A DNA stretch of 64,000 bases, taken from positions 1 to 64,000 of the forward strand of contig JAQTTZ010000006.1 in the NCBI GenBank assembly GCA_028710485.1, in the 5' to 3' direction. Source of the DNA: Bacteriovorax sp. (lineage in GTDB: Bacteria; Bdellovibrionota; Bacteriovoracia; Bacteriovoracales; Bacteriovoracaceae). This document shows positions 34,309 to 43,896 of this stretch, piece by piece. The first letter of the stretch is position 1. Each line of letters opens with the position of its first letter. The position numbers were made by a program, and so were the translations under genes. The notes beneath the pieces were generated by a model that ran no database searches, was not told the DNA's origin, and was given only the letters and a program-made list of their open reading frames with translations.

Positions 34309-36363
34309 TTACTTCACTAATCCAGCTCTTCTTAATAGAGCTTCTGGGTTTGGTTCTTTTCCTCTAAAGGCAACATACAAATTCATCGGATGCTGACTTC
34401 CTCCTTTCGAAAGAATGCTATCTTTAAACTTATTGGCCACTTCCCGATTAAAAATACCCATTCCTTTGAAAAATTCAAAAGCATCTGCATCTAAAACTTC
34501 AGCCCACTTATATGAATAGTATCCTGCTGAGTATCCGCCTGCAAAGATATGAGAAAAAGCAGTCGAGATACATGTGCCTTTAACTGATGGTAAAAATTCC
34601 ATATGTTCCATTATGCCTGTTTCAAAAGCTTCGATATCCTGAATTTTTTCAGGATTACTTGAGTGCCAGGCCATATCAACATAGGCAAAACTTAACTGGC
34701 GAAGAGTCGCTCTTCCTTCCAAAAATGAAGCTGAGTCTTTAATTTTTTTAATAAGATCAGCGGGAATTTTTTCGCCAGTTTCATAATGCTCTGCAAATAA
34801 ATCCAAACATTCTTTTTCGTAAGCCCAATTTTCTAAAATTTGTGAAGGAAGTTCAACGAAATCCCAGTAGACATTAGTTCCAGATAAAGTTTCGTACTGA
34901 GTATTTGCTAACATCCCATGAAGAGCATGGCCGAATTCATGGAAAAGAGTTGTCACTTCACCGAACGCCAAAAGAGAAGGTTTTGTTGGAGTAGGTTTTG
35001 TAAAATTACAAACGATGGCGATATGAGGGCGAATATTTACACCATCAACAATTTTTTGTCCGCGGAAGCTCGTCATCCATGCGCCATTTCTTTTTCCAGC
35101 TCTCGGGTGAAAGTCGGCATAAAAAACCGCTACGTGATTATTATTTTCATCCAGTACTTCATAAGTTTTTACCTCTGGATGATAAACAGGGATATCCAAT
35201 CGTTGTTTAAAACTAAGACCAAATAATTTATGAGCGACCTGAAAAACACCATCAATAACTTTTTCCAATTTAAAATAAGGGCGAAGCATTTCATCGTTAA
35301 CTTGAAATTTTTCATTTTTAAGTTTTTCGGCATAATACATATTATCCCATTTTTGATAATCCATGATGCCGTCAGTTTTTCTAGCATACACTCTTAACTC
35401 TTCAGTTTCAGCGGCCGCTGCCGGTGTAGCGTGATTAACAATATTATCAATAAAACTCATAACAGTTTTTGGAGTTGAGGCCATACGCTCTTCGAGGACA
35501 AAATGAGCGTGAGATTCATAGCCTAGAAGCTGCGCCTTTTGATGACGTAGTTTGGCAATTGATTTAACAATTTCCCGATTATCTTGATCGTCGCCTTTAA
35601 ACCCCTTGGTAGAGTTAGCCAGGTACATTTGCTTGCGAAGTTCGCGATTACTTGCGTAAGTTAAAAAAGGAATCACGCTTGGATAAGCAAGAGTAAATCC
35701 CCACTTTCCTTCGTGACCTTTTTCTTTCGCTGTCTGAGCAGCAGCTTCAACAATATCTTCCGGAAGACCTGCTAAATCAGCAATATTATCAATTAACATT
35801 AAGTAATCATTTGTCTCTTTCAAGATATGATCGCCAAACTGGAGGCCTAGGGTTGAAAGTTGTTTTGAAATATCTCTCATAACTTCTTTTTCTTTGTCAT
35901 TTAACAAGGCGCCATTTCTTACAAAACTTTTGTAGCTTTTTTCAAGCAACATCATTTGTTCTTCATTTAAATTGAAGTTATTTTTGTCATCCCAAACTTT
36001 TTTAATTTTCAGGAAAAGTTCTTGATCCAGACTGATATCGTTTCCATACTCAGTTAGGATGGGGGAAAATTCTTTCGCGATACCTTGAATATCGTCATTT
36101 GTTTCCGCGCTGTGAAGATTGAAGAAAATACCTGAAATCAATTCTGCTTCCGGCCCTGCATGCTCCAAAGATTCAACAACATTTTTAAAGTTTTCTGGTT
36201 CAGTATTTAGTTTGATCGCTTCAATTCTTTTTTTCGCCATCACGATTGCTTCCTTAATGGCCGGAAGAAAATCTTGAGGTTTAATCTGGTCAAATGGAAC
36301 CGTTTCAAAAGGTGTCTTAAATTTTTGTAATAAAATATTCTTGGTATTATTCGTTGTTTCCAT
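34309..36363 (-). CDS. M3-family oligopeptidase (Dcp-like)
   Basis: A 684-residue cytoplasmic zinc peptidase of the thimet oligopeptidase/Dcp family. The metal site is FHEFGHALHGML (HEFGH), with the third ligand in YWDFVELPSQILENW. The C-terminal block SHIFAGGYSAGYYSYKWAEV is diagnostic for this family. Such enzymes cleave short peptides, dipeptidyl carboxypeptidase Dcp removing C-terminal dipeptides. No signal peptide is present. It would digest peptides brought in by the Opp system. The family length is normal; the choice between Dcp and PrlC (oligopeptidase A) is not settled. Confidence 0.93.
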   Translation of the reverse strand: METTNNTKNILLQKFKTPFETVPFDQIKPQDFLPAIKEAIVMAKKRIEAIKLNTEPENFKNVVESLEHAGPEAELISGIFFNLHSAETNDDIQGIAKEFSPILTEYGNDISLDQELFLKIKKVWDDKNNFNLNEEQMMLLEKSYKSFVRNGALLNDKEKEVMRDISKQLSTLGLQFGDHILKETNDYLMLIDNIADLAGLPEDIVEAAAQTAKEKGHEGKWGFTLAYPSVIPFLTYASNRELRKQMYLANSTKGFKGDDQDNREIVKSIAKLRHQKAQLLGYESHAHFVLEERMASTPKTVMSFIDNIVNHATPAAAAETEELRVYARKTDGIMDYQKWDNMYYAEKLKNEKFQVNDEMLRPYFKLEKVIDGVFQVAHKLFGLSFKQRLDIPVYHPEVKTYEVLDENNNHVAVFYADFHPRAGKRNGAWMTSFRGQKIVDGVNIRPHIAIVCNFTKPTPTKPSLLAFGEVTTLFHEFGHALHGMLANTQYETLSGTNVYWDFVELPSQILENWAYEKECLDLFAEHYETGEKIPADLIKKIKDSASFLEGRATLRQLSFAYVDMAWHSSNPEKIQDIEAFETGIMEHMEFLPSVKGTCISTAFSHIFAGGYSAGYYSYKWAEVLDADAFEFFKGMGIFNREVANKFKDSILSKGGSQHPMNLYVAFRGKEPNPEALLRRAGLVK

Positions 36364-36375
36364 CCAGGTCTCCTT

Positions 36376-37155
36376 CTATTTAAATTGCAGTTCGTATACT
36401 GTTTCGTTTTTTTCTGTCGTTTGGCTGATTTCAGTTTGAGGGATTCCCAATGTTTTGGTTTTATCATTTAAGTCTTTTAAGACTGAGGCAATATTTAGCC
36501 ATTCCCCTTTTTTTACTATAACCTGAGAGCTAACCAGGACTTGAGAGTTAACAATTGTTTTTTTTATTTCAGAATACGAAAAAATCAAATTAGCGCTGTC
36601 GCTTCCAAAAGGCTGACAAATGACTTTTAAATTCTCTTCGCCTATTCCAATTTCACCATTTATTCCCGCCCCTAAAAGAAGCTCCATGATGTTCACACTT
36701 CGATTGGCAGTTTCCCCTTTATTCAATACATTTTTTTCACCAATTTTAAAATTACTGGTATCAATTTTTGTTTTCTTGGTAGTTTTCAAATCAAGGCGGC
36801 AATCGTTTTCATTGAGGGGTAATTTCTCTGCTTCAATTCTATCAGAAACACCGGCATCTCTCTTCAAAGAGTATCTCTTACTCAGGTATTTCTCAAATAG
36901 TTTTCCTCTATCGAGCGATGTAACAATATCAATGCAACTGTCTTCATCTCTAAACTCAACGATATCCCTAGGTAGCAACAGAATCTTTAGAGATTTATAA
37001 ACGTCGCGCAAATTGACACTTTTATCAAAACAATAAGAATTGAGATCGCTAGGCGGCGTTTGCGCAATTGCGATAGAAAACAGACTCGCTAATAAAAAGA
37101 AAATACTATTTACTCCGTAAATGGCTATCACCTTTTTGGTGGTGGATAAAATCAT
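36376..37155 (-). CDS. Exported protein of unknown function
   Basis: A 259-residue protein with a signal peptide (residues 1-31, hydrophobic FFLLASLFSIAIAQ). The first cysteine after the cleavage site, the pairs near residue 74 and the LICQPF region could form disulfides. Sections such as DLNSYCFDKSVNLRDVYKSL and KKGEWLNIASVLKD show no recognised domain. It overlaps the end of the metalloregulator gene by 50 bases (an internal GTG would shorten this to 26). It lies 12 bases upstream of the M3 peptidase gene. Confidence 0.7.
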   Translation of the reverse strand: MILSTTKKVIAIYGVNSIFFLLASLFSIAIAQTPPSDLNSYCFDKSVNLRDVYKSLKILLLPRDIVEFRDEDSCIDIVTSLDRGKLFEKYLSKRYSLKRDAGVSDRIEAEKLPLNENDCRLDLKTTKKTKIDTSNFKIGEKNVLNKGETANRSVNIMELLLGAGINGEIGIGEENLKVICQPFGSDSANLIFSYSEIKKTIVNSQVLVSSQVIVKKGEWLNIASVLKDLNDKTKTLGIPQTEISQTTEKNETVYELQFK

Positions 37156-37714
37156 CTGATGTTGAATACGAGCAAAGATCTAGTGCCGTTTTAAACTGGA
37201 AAGACTTTGGAAGTTGTCCTTTTTTACTCAGGTCTTCACAGGTACAGGCGAGCGTTTTCATAAAACTAAAAAATTTTTCACTCGTTTGTGGACTCATCAA
37301 ATGCTCCATTTGGCATGAATCATTTTCTGCCGTGGCATCATCGACGCCAACAAAATCTCTTAAAAAATAATAAAGCAAAGTGCGCGAAGATAAAATGCGG
37401 TGAACTTCTTCGTGGCCAAGTTCAGTCAGGACAACAAATTTACATTCTTCTTCTTCTTGAATTAATCCTTTTTTCTTAAGATTATTCAGCATGGTTGAAA
37501 CTGACCCTTTAGTTAGTTCCAAATCTTTTGCGATATCGGTGACTCTCGCAAAACCTCTGTTTTCTTTTAATTTATGAATGGTTAAAAGATAGTGAACCAT
37601 TGAGTGAGAAAGTTCCGTTTCCATTGTATCTTTCATAGGACCACTGCCTGTTGTTTTATTTATCATACACAAATTTGTATCAGCGAATAAGGGGCTTAGT
37701 AAAGAGCGAAACAT
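37106..37714 (-). CDS. DtxR/MntR-like metal-dependent regulator
   Basis: A 202-residue protein with an N-terminal winged helix (VTDIAKDLELTKGSVSTMLN) and a dimerisation domain ending in the metal motif CQMEHLMS. That CxxEH matches the primary iron site of DtxR (C102, E105, H106); a His takes the place of Met10. The ancillary-site histidines appear lost, and the SH3-like C-terminal domain is missing. So metal sensing is likely but altered. The start is uncertain: ATG 37714 has a poor ribosome site and ATG 37666 lies just behind a palindrome. Downstream it overlaps an exported protein gene by 50 bases. Confidence 0.82.
   Translation of the reverse strand: MFRSLLSPLFADTNLCMINKTTGSGPMKDTMETELSHSMVHYLLTIHKLKENRGFARVTDIAKDLELTKGSVSTMLNNLKKKGLIQEEEECKFVVLTELGHEEVHRILSSRTLLYYFLRDFVGVDDATAENDSCQMEHLMSPQTSEKFFSFMKTLACTCEDLSKKGQLPKSFQFKTALDLCSYSTSDDFIHHQKGDSHLRSK
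37669..37678. promoter_or_regulatory. Possible operator palindrome of the DtxR-like gene
   Basis: The perfect palindrome ACAAATTTGT lies directly upstream of the alternative ATG at 37664-37666. It could be an autoregulatory operator if that ATG is the real start. Ten A/T-rich bases are weak evidence, so this is only a candidate. Confidence 0.3.
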
Positions 37715-37851
37715 GCCTTTAAAACAGGGCAGGAATATCGGCTATTGTTGACGGCGACTTCCTTCCTATCCATCTGATTTCATAAGTGATTACCCTGACC
37801 ATTTTTGCCTCTGGGTTCATTCGTATAAGCTTCTGTTAAAATAGATTCAGT

Positions 37852-39576
37852 ATGAAATATTTAATTCTTTTTACTATGTTATTTACCCACTTCACAGGTT
37901 TCGCTGCGGATGCGACTAACGCAACTTCGAGCGAAACGGCACTCAATCAAACTCTCCTCGATAACGGAGCGGCCGCTCAAAAACTGCTGGAAGCTTCAAG
38001 CGCAAATAAAGCTCCAACCACTATTAAAATTTTAAGTAACAAAGGTAGCAGCTCAACAACATCATCAACGAGCAATTTAACTGATCAAGATAAGCAGCTA
38101 AGCGAAAATTATGTCGACCAAGGTGCTGCCAATCGGATTCTTGCAGAAAAATGCGTTGGCGAGATGGCCCAAGCTTGTGCCGGTACCGAGGTCGATCATA
38201 AGGTAATGGGAATGAGTCCAGGTTTGATAAAAGCAGCTGCTCAAGCCTACGCGAGTTTCGGGGTTATGAGTGATAGCATTTTAACTTTATCAAGACCATC
38301 GGCAAAGGCCACTGAAACAAAGGCCACTGACACAAAGACTGCTGAGGCAAAGGACACTGAGACAAAAACTGATAACTCAAAAGACAAGCCAACAGATTAT
38401 TGCAAATACATCCCCGCTGCCACTGAAGCTATTTCGGCTTTTGCCCAAAAAAATACAGTTGCAGGATTAAATAATGGCGGAGAAACTTCTCAGAAAGAGG
38501 TACTTCTAAAAGCAGCAAAAAGCCATGATGGAAGGGCCGAACAAGCCCAAATACAAGCAGTGGGGTGGTATGGAGGAGCTGCCTGCTATGCGGCCAATGC
38601 CGCTTTCGGGAACTTTGCCACAGATACTTCTTTGCTTGTAAAACTCGGTGCTGCTACTTTACTTGGAACTTTTTACCAAGCTGAAGTTGCGGCCAATAAA
38701 GGTTATGCTCAAAAAACTCGCGATATCGCCAATTCTCTTCCTAGTAAAGGAGACTGTAATCCTGTTACTCAAAATGATTGTTATTGCGCTGAAGCTGAAA
38801 ACGAAAATAACCCCACCTACTGTCAGGCACAAATTGCTAAAAAAGCAGCGGCTTCTGCATTCACTCGTGTCGCTTGCACGGACAGTAAAATGCAAATTGA
38901 TCCAAGTTGTGCCTGTGAAAAAACTAATAATTGTTTTGATAAATTTTTAGAAAATTCCGGCGCTGCAGAATTACAACTTGGTATGGGTTATAGCAATTCT
39001 CCTTTTAAATCCATCGCCTCACTCGCTCATGGAAAACTTGAAGCTGGTACCTTAAGTTCACAGGCCTACGCTGGAACGGCGGCCATCGCCAAAAAAGCAC
39101 TCAACGATCTTGCCTCAAAGGTTCAAGCAAATAATAATCCTTTAACTCCCGCTCAGAAAGCGGTGGCAGACGCTATTGCCTCTAAAGGAATACCATCTAA
39201 TATCGCTCGACTCATGGCCCAGAATTCTCCACCGCAAAGTGCCGTCGATAAATCAATGGCAAAAGTCGGGGGCCTTGGCTCTTACCAAGTGGCAAATTAT
39301 TCATCAGGAAGAAGTAATGTTCTCGATTTCTCCGGCGGAGACGGCCTGGGCATCGGTGGAAAAAAAGGTGATAAAAAAGGCAATGCTGCAGATGATTTCC
39401 TCGGGAAACTCAATCCTAAAGCAGCTGCCTCTAATTCCAAAGTTTTAGAGTTTGCTCAAAAAGCACAAGCGCAAGCATCGCAAATTACAAAATCGGACAA
39501 ACCAATTTTTGAAATAATATCCATTCGTTACCAAACCTCAGGTAGAAGACTGTTACAGCTCGACTCTAATAATTAA
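37852..39576 (+). CDS. Secreted Ala-rich protein with tandem repeat and Cys pairs
   Basis: A 574-residue exported protein (signal peptide 1-18, ending TGFA). The body is rich in A, S, N and K. A low-complexity spacer of about 25 residues (KATETKATDTKTAEAKDTET) encoded by a 15-bp DNA repeat separates an N-terminal part (containing ENYVDQGAANRILAEKCVGE) from a central part with several cysteines (for example NDCYC and CACEKTNNC), presumably disulfides. A GGDGLGIGGKKGDKKG loop lies near the end. No known domain is recognised. A TAAAAT box at 37838 may be part of its promoter. Confidence 0.75.
   Translation: MKYLILFTMLFTHFTGFAADATNATSSETALNQTLLDNGAAAQKLLEASSANKAPTTIKILSNKGSSSTTSSTSNLTDQDKQLSENYVDQGAANRILAEKCVGEMAQACAGTEVDHKVMGMSPGLIKAAAQAYASFGVMSDSILTLSRPSAKATETKATDTKTAEAKDTETKTDNSKDKPTDYCKYIPAATEAISAFAQKNTVAGLNNGGETSQKEVLLKAAKSHDGRAEQAQIQAVGWYGGAACYAANAAFGNFATDTSLLVKLGAATLLGTFYQAEVAANKGYAQKTRDIANSLPSKGDCNPVTQNDCYCAEAENENNPTYCQAQIAKKAAASAFTRVACTDSKMQIDPSCACEKTNNCFDKFLENSGAAELQLGMGYSNSPFKSIASLAHGKLEAGTLSSQAYAGTAAIAKKALNDLASKVQANNNPLTPAQKAVADAIASKGIPSNIARLMAQNSPPQSAVDKSMAKVGGLGSYQVANYSSGRSNVLDFSGGDGLGIGGKKGDKKGNAADDFLGKLNPKAAASNSKVLEFAQKAQAQASQITKSDKPIFEIISIRYQTSGRRLLQLDSNN
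38303..38377 (+). repeat. Imperfect 15-bp tandem repeat inside a secreted-protein gene
   Basis: Five head-to-tail units of CAAAGGCCACTGAAA-like sequence (38303-38317 onward) encode an A/T/K/E linker. The first two units differ at one base; later units diverge more. The unit length is a multiple of three, so copy-number changes would not shift the frame. Confidence 0.8.
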
Positions 39577-39643
39577 TAAAGACAATCAATCTTCTTGAAG
39601 CTACAATTTTTTCTTAATATTTTAAAAATTTTGAGAAATCCAA

Positions 39644-40372
39644 ATGGCACTTCCTTTTGAGCAATCCCTAATTATCATTCCTACGTATAACGAAATTGAT
39701 AATATCGAGAATATGATTCGCACCCTCTTTGGACTCTATCCAACAATATCCCTGCTTATCATTGAAGATGGTTCTCCCGATGGCACTGCAAACGTCGTTA
39801 AAAGCTTAATGAGCGAGTTTAAAAACCTTTCCATAATTGAGCGCAAAGGAAAACTCGGACTCGGTACGGCCTATATAACTGGCTTTAAATGGGCACTTCA
39901 AAAAAATTATCAATATATTTTTGAAATGGATTGTGATTTTTCTCATGACCCCAAACAAGTTGTAGATTTATTAGCGCAAGCCAAAGATAACGACCTGGTC
40001 ATCGGCTCTCGATACATCGGAGGAATCCGTATAATCAACTGGCCGATACAAAGATTGCTTCTATCTTATGGTGCTTCTCTCTATACTCGTTTTATCACAG
40101 GCATTCCTGTCTTTGATACTACTGGTGGCTTTAAGTGCTTTAAGAGATCAGCGCTCATGGCCCTCGACTTGGATAAAATAATTTCCAACGGTTATTCATT
40201 TCAACTCGAACTCAACTATAAAATCTGGGTGAAAGGTTTAAAAATTAAAGAAGTCCCTATCATTTTTTATGAAAGACGTGACGGTCAATCAAAAATGGGC
40301 GGGGGAATTATTCTAGAGGCTTTATTTGCTGTTTTTAGATTGAGATTTAAAAAAATGCTTGGAACGCTTTAA
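39644..40372 (+). CDS. GT2 glycosyltransferase (polyprenol-phosphate mannosyltransferase-like)
   Basis: A 242-residue family 2 glycosyltransferase like dolichol/polyprenol-phosphate mannosyltransferases. It begins IIPTYNEIDNIE and shows the nucleotide-sugar motif IIEDGSPDGTA, the metal-binding EMDCDFSHDPKQV and the C-terminal block containing GYSFQLELNYK and ERRDGQSKMGG. No membrane domain is seen at the C-terminus. It would transfer a sugar to a polyprenyl phosphate at the cytoplasmic face. It stands alone; the neighbour on the opposite strand is a membrane protein with no known link. Confidence 0.92.
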   Translation: MALPFEQSLIIIPTYNEIDNIENMIRTLFGLYPTISLLIIEDGSPDGTANVVKSLMSEFKNLSIIERKGKLGLGTAYITGFKWALQKNYQYIFEMDCDFSHDPKQVVDLLAQAKDNDLVIGSRYIGGIRIINWPIQRLLLSYGASLYTRFITGIPVFDTTGGFKCFKRSALMALDLDKIISNGYSFQLELNYKIWVKGLKIKEVPIIFYERRDGQSKMGGGIILEALFAVFRLRFKKMLGTL

Positions 40373-40408
40373 AGAACTTCAAAGAACTTCAAAGATAATT
40401 AGTGAATT

Positions 40409-41080
40409 TTATCTCACCAAAGATTTGCGAGAAAAAACTTCATCATTGAGTGGATTGTACATCATTAGAACTAAAATCCAGTAAAATCCAAATTCGAAAA
40501 TAACAAAACGCAGCTCAGAAGGAATCAGACTAATTAATCCAGCAAGGATTATATAGGCTCCTGTTTGAGTGTAGCGAGGAAGAGGAATGGCGAAACGATT
40601 CACGAACTGTTTTATTTTATCGAGCTTAGTGTAAAAAAAGGGCAACACTAAAAAATAAAGGGTAGCGATAATTTTTATAGCTAATGTAAAAATAATATTA
40701 TTGAGATGAAATCCATTCAATACCAAATGCTGCAAATTAAACTGCATTTTTGTATTATGAGTGAGAAAGAACTGAGGAGAACTGAAATTAAAAATGCGTT
40801 GTCCCCATGACATTTCATCCATCGCAAAAGCTAAAAAAATAATTCCTGCTATTACCTGGCTGGCAGCAAAACCTGCACCTCTAAAAGGTTTTAGAATACT
40901 GGCACGGTAAAAACACATAACTGAAGCAAATAGAAGTGTGTAAAATATCATCCATTGAAAAAATCCATCTTCTGCGACCATTGCTGATTCAAAATATAAA
41001 AGGTTAGTTTGTGAATAATAAATCGCAAGACCTAGGAAAATAATTAATACCGGATACATGATTTTTTCAAAAAGCTTCAA
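40409..41080 (-). CDS. Multi-pass membrane protein with DEMSWGQR motif
   Basis: A 223-residue inner-membrane protein with about six helices. The conserved-looking polar motif AMDEMSWGQRIFNFSSPQF lies between helices three and four, followed by NTKMQFNLQHLVLNG; the acidic pair and Arg inside or near the membrane suggest an enzyme or transporter. The EMSWGQR motif recurs in uncharacterised bacterial membrane proteins (recollection, not checked). It overlaps rpiB by four bases, so translation is coupled. Function unknown. Confidence 0.78.
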   Translation of the reverse strand: MKLFEKIMYPVLIIFLGLAIYYSQTNLLYFESAMVAEDGFFQWMIFYTLLFASVMCFYRASILKPFRGAGFAASQVIAGIIFLAFAMDEMSWGQRIFNFSSPQFFLTHNTKMQFNLQHLVLNGFHLNNIIFTLAIKIIATLYFLVLPFFYTKLDKIKQFVNRFAIPLPRYTQTGAYIILAGLISLIPSELRFVIFEFGFYWILVLMMYNPLNDEVFSRKSLVR

Positions 41081-41517
41081 AGAGACTCTCCCAAATTTTG
41101 AAACTTATTGAGACGATCCCCATGGCGTCCACCTTCAAAAAGGCTTGCAAACCACGAATCAATGATGGCCTTGATTTCTTCTTCTGAATTAGTGCGAGCT
41201 CCAAGACAAAGGACGTTAGCATCGTTATGCTTACGTGCCATTTCAGCATCGTAGGGAGATCGGCAAAGTGCTGCTCTAATTCCCTTATAGCGATTGGCCA
41301 CAATGGAAACACCGATTCCAGATCCACAAAGAAGGATGCCTGAATATTTTTGATTTAAGACTACTTTAACTAAAGCACTTGCGTAGTCTGGATAATCACA
41401 ACGCTCGAGACTTGTAGTACCAACATCGACGACTTCAATATTTTTAGAAAGAAGGAATTCGCGAACGAACTCCTTCATTTCAAAAGCGGCATGGTCTGAA
41501 CCAATTACGATTTTCAT
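41077..41517 (-). CDS. rpiB: Ribose-5-phosphate isomerase B
   Basis: A 146-residue enzyme interconverting ribose-5-phosphate and ribulose-5-phosphate in the non-oxidative pentose phosphate path. Seen are the N-terminal IGSDHAAFEMKE, DVGT, the catalytic-cysteine loop LLCGSGIGVSI and the RKHNDANVLCLGAR block (His/Asn at the active site), all typical of RpiB. Nine bases upstream lies the ahcY stop codon; downstream it overlaps the membrane protein gene. Confidence 0.95.
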   Translation of the reverse strand: MKIVIGSDHAAFEMKEFVREFLLSKNIEVVDVGTTSLERCDYPDYASALVKVVLNQKYSGILLCGSGIGVSIVANRYKGIRAALCRSPYDAEMARKHNDANVLCLGARTNSEEEIKAIIDSWFASLFEGGRHGDRLNKFQNLGESL

Positions 41518-41525
41518 TCTAAATC

Positions 41526-42827
41526 TTAATATCTGTAGTGGTCTGGTTTATAAGGTCCTTCAACCTTAATTCCCAGATACTCAGCTTGTTTGTTTGAAAG
41601 TTTATCCAACTTCACTCCGATTTTTTCTAAGTGAAGGCGAGCAACTTTTTCATCCAAGTGTTTTGGAAGAACGTAAACTTCGTTTTTATAATTTGCATGG
41701 TTAGCCCACAATTCCATTTGGGCCATAACTTGGTTGGTGAATGAATTCGACATAACAAATGACGGGTGTCCAGTTCCACAACCTAAATTAACTAATCTTC
41801 CTTCAGCAAGAAGAATGATTTTTTTGCCGTTCGTGAAAACATACTGATCAACTTGAGGTTTGATGTTTACTTTTTTGATATCTGATTTGCTGTTTAAGTA
41901 AGAGACTTCAATTTCTAGATCGAAGTGGCCGATGTTTGCAACGATTGCTCCATCTTTCATCATCTCTAAATGTTTACCTGTAATTACGTCAACACATCCA
42001 GTAGCCGTAGTGAAGATGTCCCCGATTTTGGCAGCATCGTCCATATTCATTACTTGGAATCCTTCCATTGCCGCTTGAAGCGCACAAACTGGATCGATTT
42101 CAGTGATGATAACTCGTCCGCCTAATCCCTTGAACGATCCAGCACATCCCTTACCAACGTCACCGTAACCAGCAACAACACAAACCTTACCGGCAACCAT
42201 TACGTCAGTTGCGCGTTTTACTGAATCTACAAGAGACTCTCTACATCCATAAAGATTGTCGAATTTTGATTTTGTAACAGAGTCATTGATGTTGATTGCA
42301 GGAACTTTTAGTTCACCTTTTTTCACCATCTCATAAAGTCTATGAACACCTGTTGTTGTTTCTTCAGAAAGACCTTTGATACCTTTAAGTAGTTCTGGGA
42401 ATTTTGAGTGAACCATAACAGTCAAGTCACCACCATCATCAAGAATCATGTTTAGTGGAGATCCGTCAGCCCATTTAAGAGTTTGTTCAATACACCAGTC
42501 GAATTCTTTTTCGTTCATCCCTTTCCAGGCAAAAACTGGAATCCCAGCAGCAGCCATGGCCGCAGCAGCTTGGTCTTGAGTAGAAAAAATATTGCATGAT
42601 GACCAGCGCACTTCTGCACCGAGTTCAATCAAGGTTTCGATAAGTACTGCCGTTTGAATAGTCATGTGAAGACATCCAGCAATACGAGCACCTTTAAGTG
42701 GTTTAGATTTTCCAAATTCTGCTCTGAGCGACATAAGTCCTGGCATCTCAACTTCAGCAATTTGAATTTCTTTACGTCCCCATTCTGCAAGCGACATATC
42801 TTTTACTTTGTAATCTGTAAAGGCCAT
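41526..42827 (-). CDS. ahcY: Adenosylhomocysteinase (SAH hydrolase)
   Basis: A 433-residue NAD-dependent enzyme splitting S-adenosylhomocysteine into adenosine and homocysteine. It has the N-terminal [31 protein letters not shown], the NAD-binding [14 protein letters not shown], the GHFDLEIE segment, and the C-terminal KPDHYRY, where Lys and Tyr reach the cofactor of the partner subunit. Length matches the short form. AGGGGG precedes the ATG. The homocysteine product feeds the cystathionine genes at 16.7-19.3 kb. No SAH riboswitch is evident upstream. Confidence 0.97.
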   Translation of the reverse strand: MAFTDYKVKDMSLAEWGRKEIQIAEVEMPGLMSLRAEFGKSKPLKGARIAGCLHMTIQTAVLIETLIELGAEVRWSSCNIFSTQDQAAAAMAAAGIPVFAWKGMNEKEFDWCIEQTLKWADGSPLNMILDDGGDLTVMVHSKFPELLKGIKGLSEETTTGVHRLYEMVKKGELKVPAININDSVTKSKFDNLYGCRESLVDSVKRATDVMVAGKVCVVAGYGDVGKGCAGSFKGLGGRVIITEIDPVCALQAAMEGFQVMNMDDAAKIGDIFTTATGCVDVITGKHLEMMKDGAIVANIGHFDLEIEVSYLNSKSDIKKVNIKPQVDQYVFTNGKKIILLAEGRLVNLGCGTGHPSFVMSNSFTNQVMAQMELWANHANYKNEVYVLPKHLDEKVARLHLEKIGVKLDKLSNKQAEYLGIKVEGPYKPDHYRY

Positions 42828-42916
42828 AATTCCCCCTAGTGGTTTTTGAAATATGAGTTAAAATAATTCTGATTAATATAACAGGATCGAACTGCAGTCA
42901 CAAGGTAATTGCAATC

Positions 42917-43864
42917 ATGGCAAGCTATACACAGATAGGCCTTAAAGAGGCCGAAGATATCCTTAAGCTTTACGGCAGGGAAGGTATCCTAAAAATGACT
43001 CCTTTGTCGTTGGGCATCTCCAATTCAAATTATCGAGTTGATCTCGCTGGAGAATCAGTTCTTTTAAAAATCTCAAATGATAAAAATCAGCTCCAATTAG
43101 CTGAGGAACAAGCAATTTTGCTTTACCTAAATCAACGCGCATACCCTTATTCACTTAAGCCATTTGCTCTGATTTCTGGGGAATTAGTTTACAACTATGA
43201 ACCCTATTTTGGTGTGGTGTATCCCTTTGTAGACGGCATCCCTCCAGGTCCCTCTGACTATACTTGCAAAGAAGTGGGAGCAGCTCTAGCAACATTGCAT
43301 TCGATCGCCCATGACCACACAAAGTTAAATCATTTACGCCCTCATGAAAATGTGGGATTCGGCGCATATGAAATTCTAAAATATTCAGAAACGCTATCTT
43401 GTCCAAAGGATTACCGAGAGGCTTTTCAGTATTTTTTTCCAGATCAATTGAAAGATTTTCTAGAAACCCCTTTTGAAAAAGGAATCATTCACGGGGATCT
43501 TTATTACGATAATACACTCTTTAATAATAACCACCTGAGTGCCGTTCTCGATTTTGAACAGGCCGGACGAGGTGAATACTTACTGGACTTGGGGATTTCA
43601 ATCTCTGGAACTTGTTTAGAAAAAGGAAGAGTTATCTCGCCACTTGTAAACTCGTATTTAGAGGGTTATGAAGCTATCAGACCATTAAGCAGTACTGAAT
43701 TAAAATTTCTTGATCACGCCGTCATCCTGGGACTTCTATCGATATCCCTTTGGAGAATCAAGCGTTTCAAGGAAAGGGATCTAAATCCACTAATGGAAAA
43801 TTCTTATCAGGATCTTTTGGTGCGAGCAATGAACTATTATCAAATGAAACAACTAGAAAAATAA
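42917..43864 (+). CDS. Homoserine kinase-type APH-fold kinase (ThrB-like)
   Basis: A 315-residue small-molecule kinase of the aminoglycoside phosphotransferase fold, closest in pattern to ThrB-type homoserine kinase. The glycine loop region reads LGISNSNYRVD, the ATP lysine is in VLLKIS, the catalytic loop is IIHGDLYYDNTLF and the metal-binding motif is VLDFEQAGRGE. It would phosphorylate homoserine in threonine synthesis, but choline kinase and other APH proteins share this pattern. No other threonine genes are in the window. Confidence 0.85.
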   Translation: MASYTQIGLKEAEDILKLYGREGILKMTPLSLGISNSNYRVDLAGESVLLKISNDKNQLQLAEEQAILLYLNQRAYPYSLKPFALISGELVYNYEPYFGVVYPFVDGIPPGPSDYTCKEVGAALATLHSIAHDHTKLNHLRPHENVGFGAYEILKYSETLSCPKDYREAFQYFFPDQLKDFLETPFEKGIIHGDLYYDNTLFNNNHLSAVLDFEQAGRGEYLLDLGISISGTCLEKGRVISPLVNSYLEGYEAIRPLSSTELKFLDHAVILGLLSISLWRIKRFKERDLNPLMENSYQDLLVRAMNYYQMKQLEK

Positions 43865-43896
43865 AGCTAAAAAGATAATTAATAGGAATATGACCC

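Noticed and set aside
40371-40390. Tandem duplication of AAAGAACTTC after the glycosyltransferase gene
   Set aside because: Only two 10-base copies beside a stop codon; likely chance or simple slippage without function.
42828-42916. SAH riboswitch upstream of ahcY
   Set aside because: Read on the minus strand, the region has no GC-rich conserved stems of the SAH class, only an AGGGGG ribosome site.
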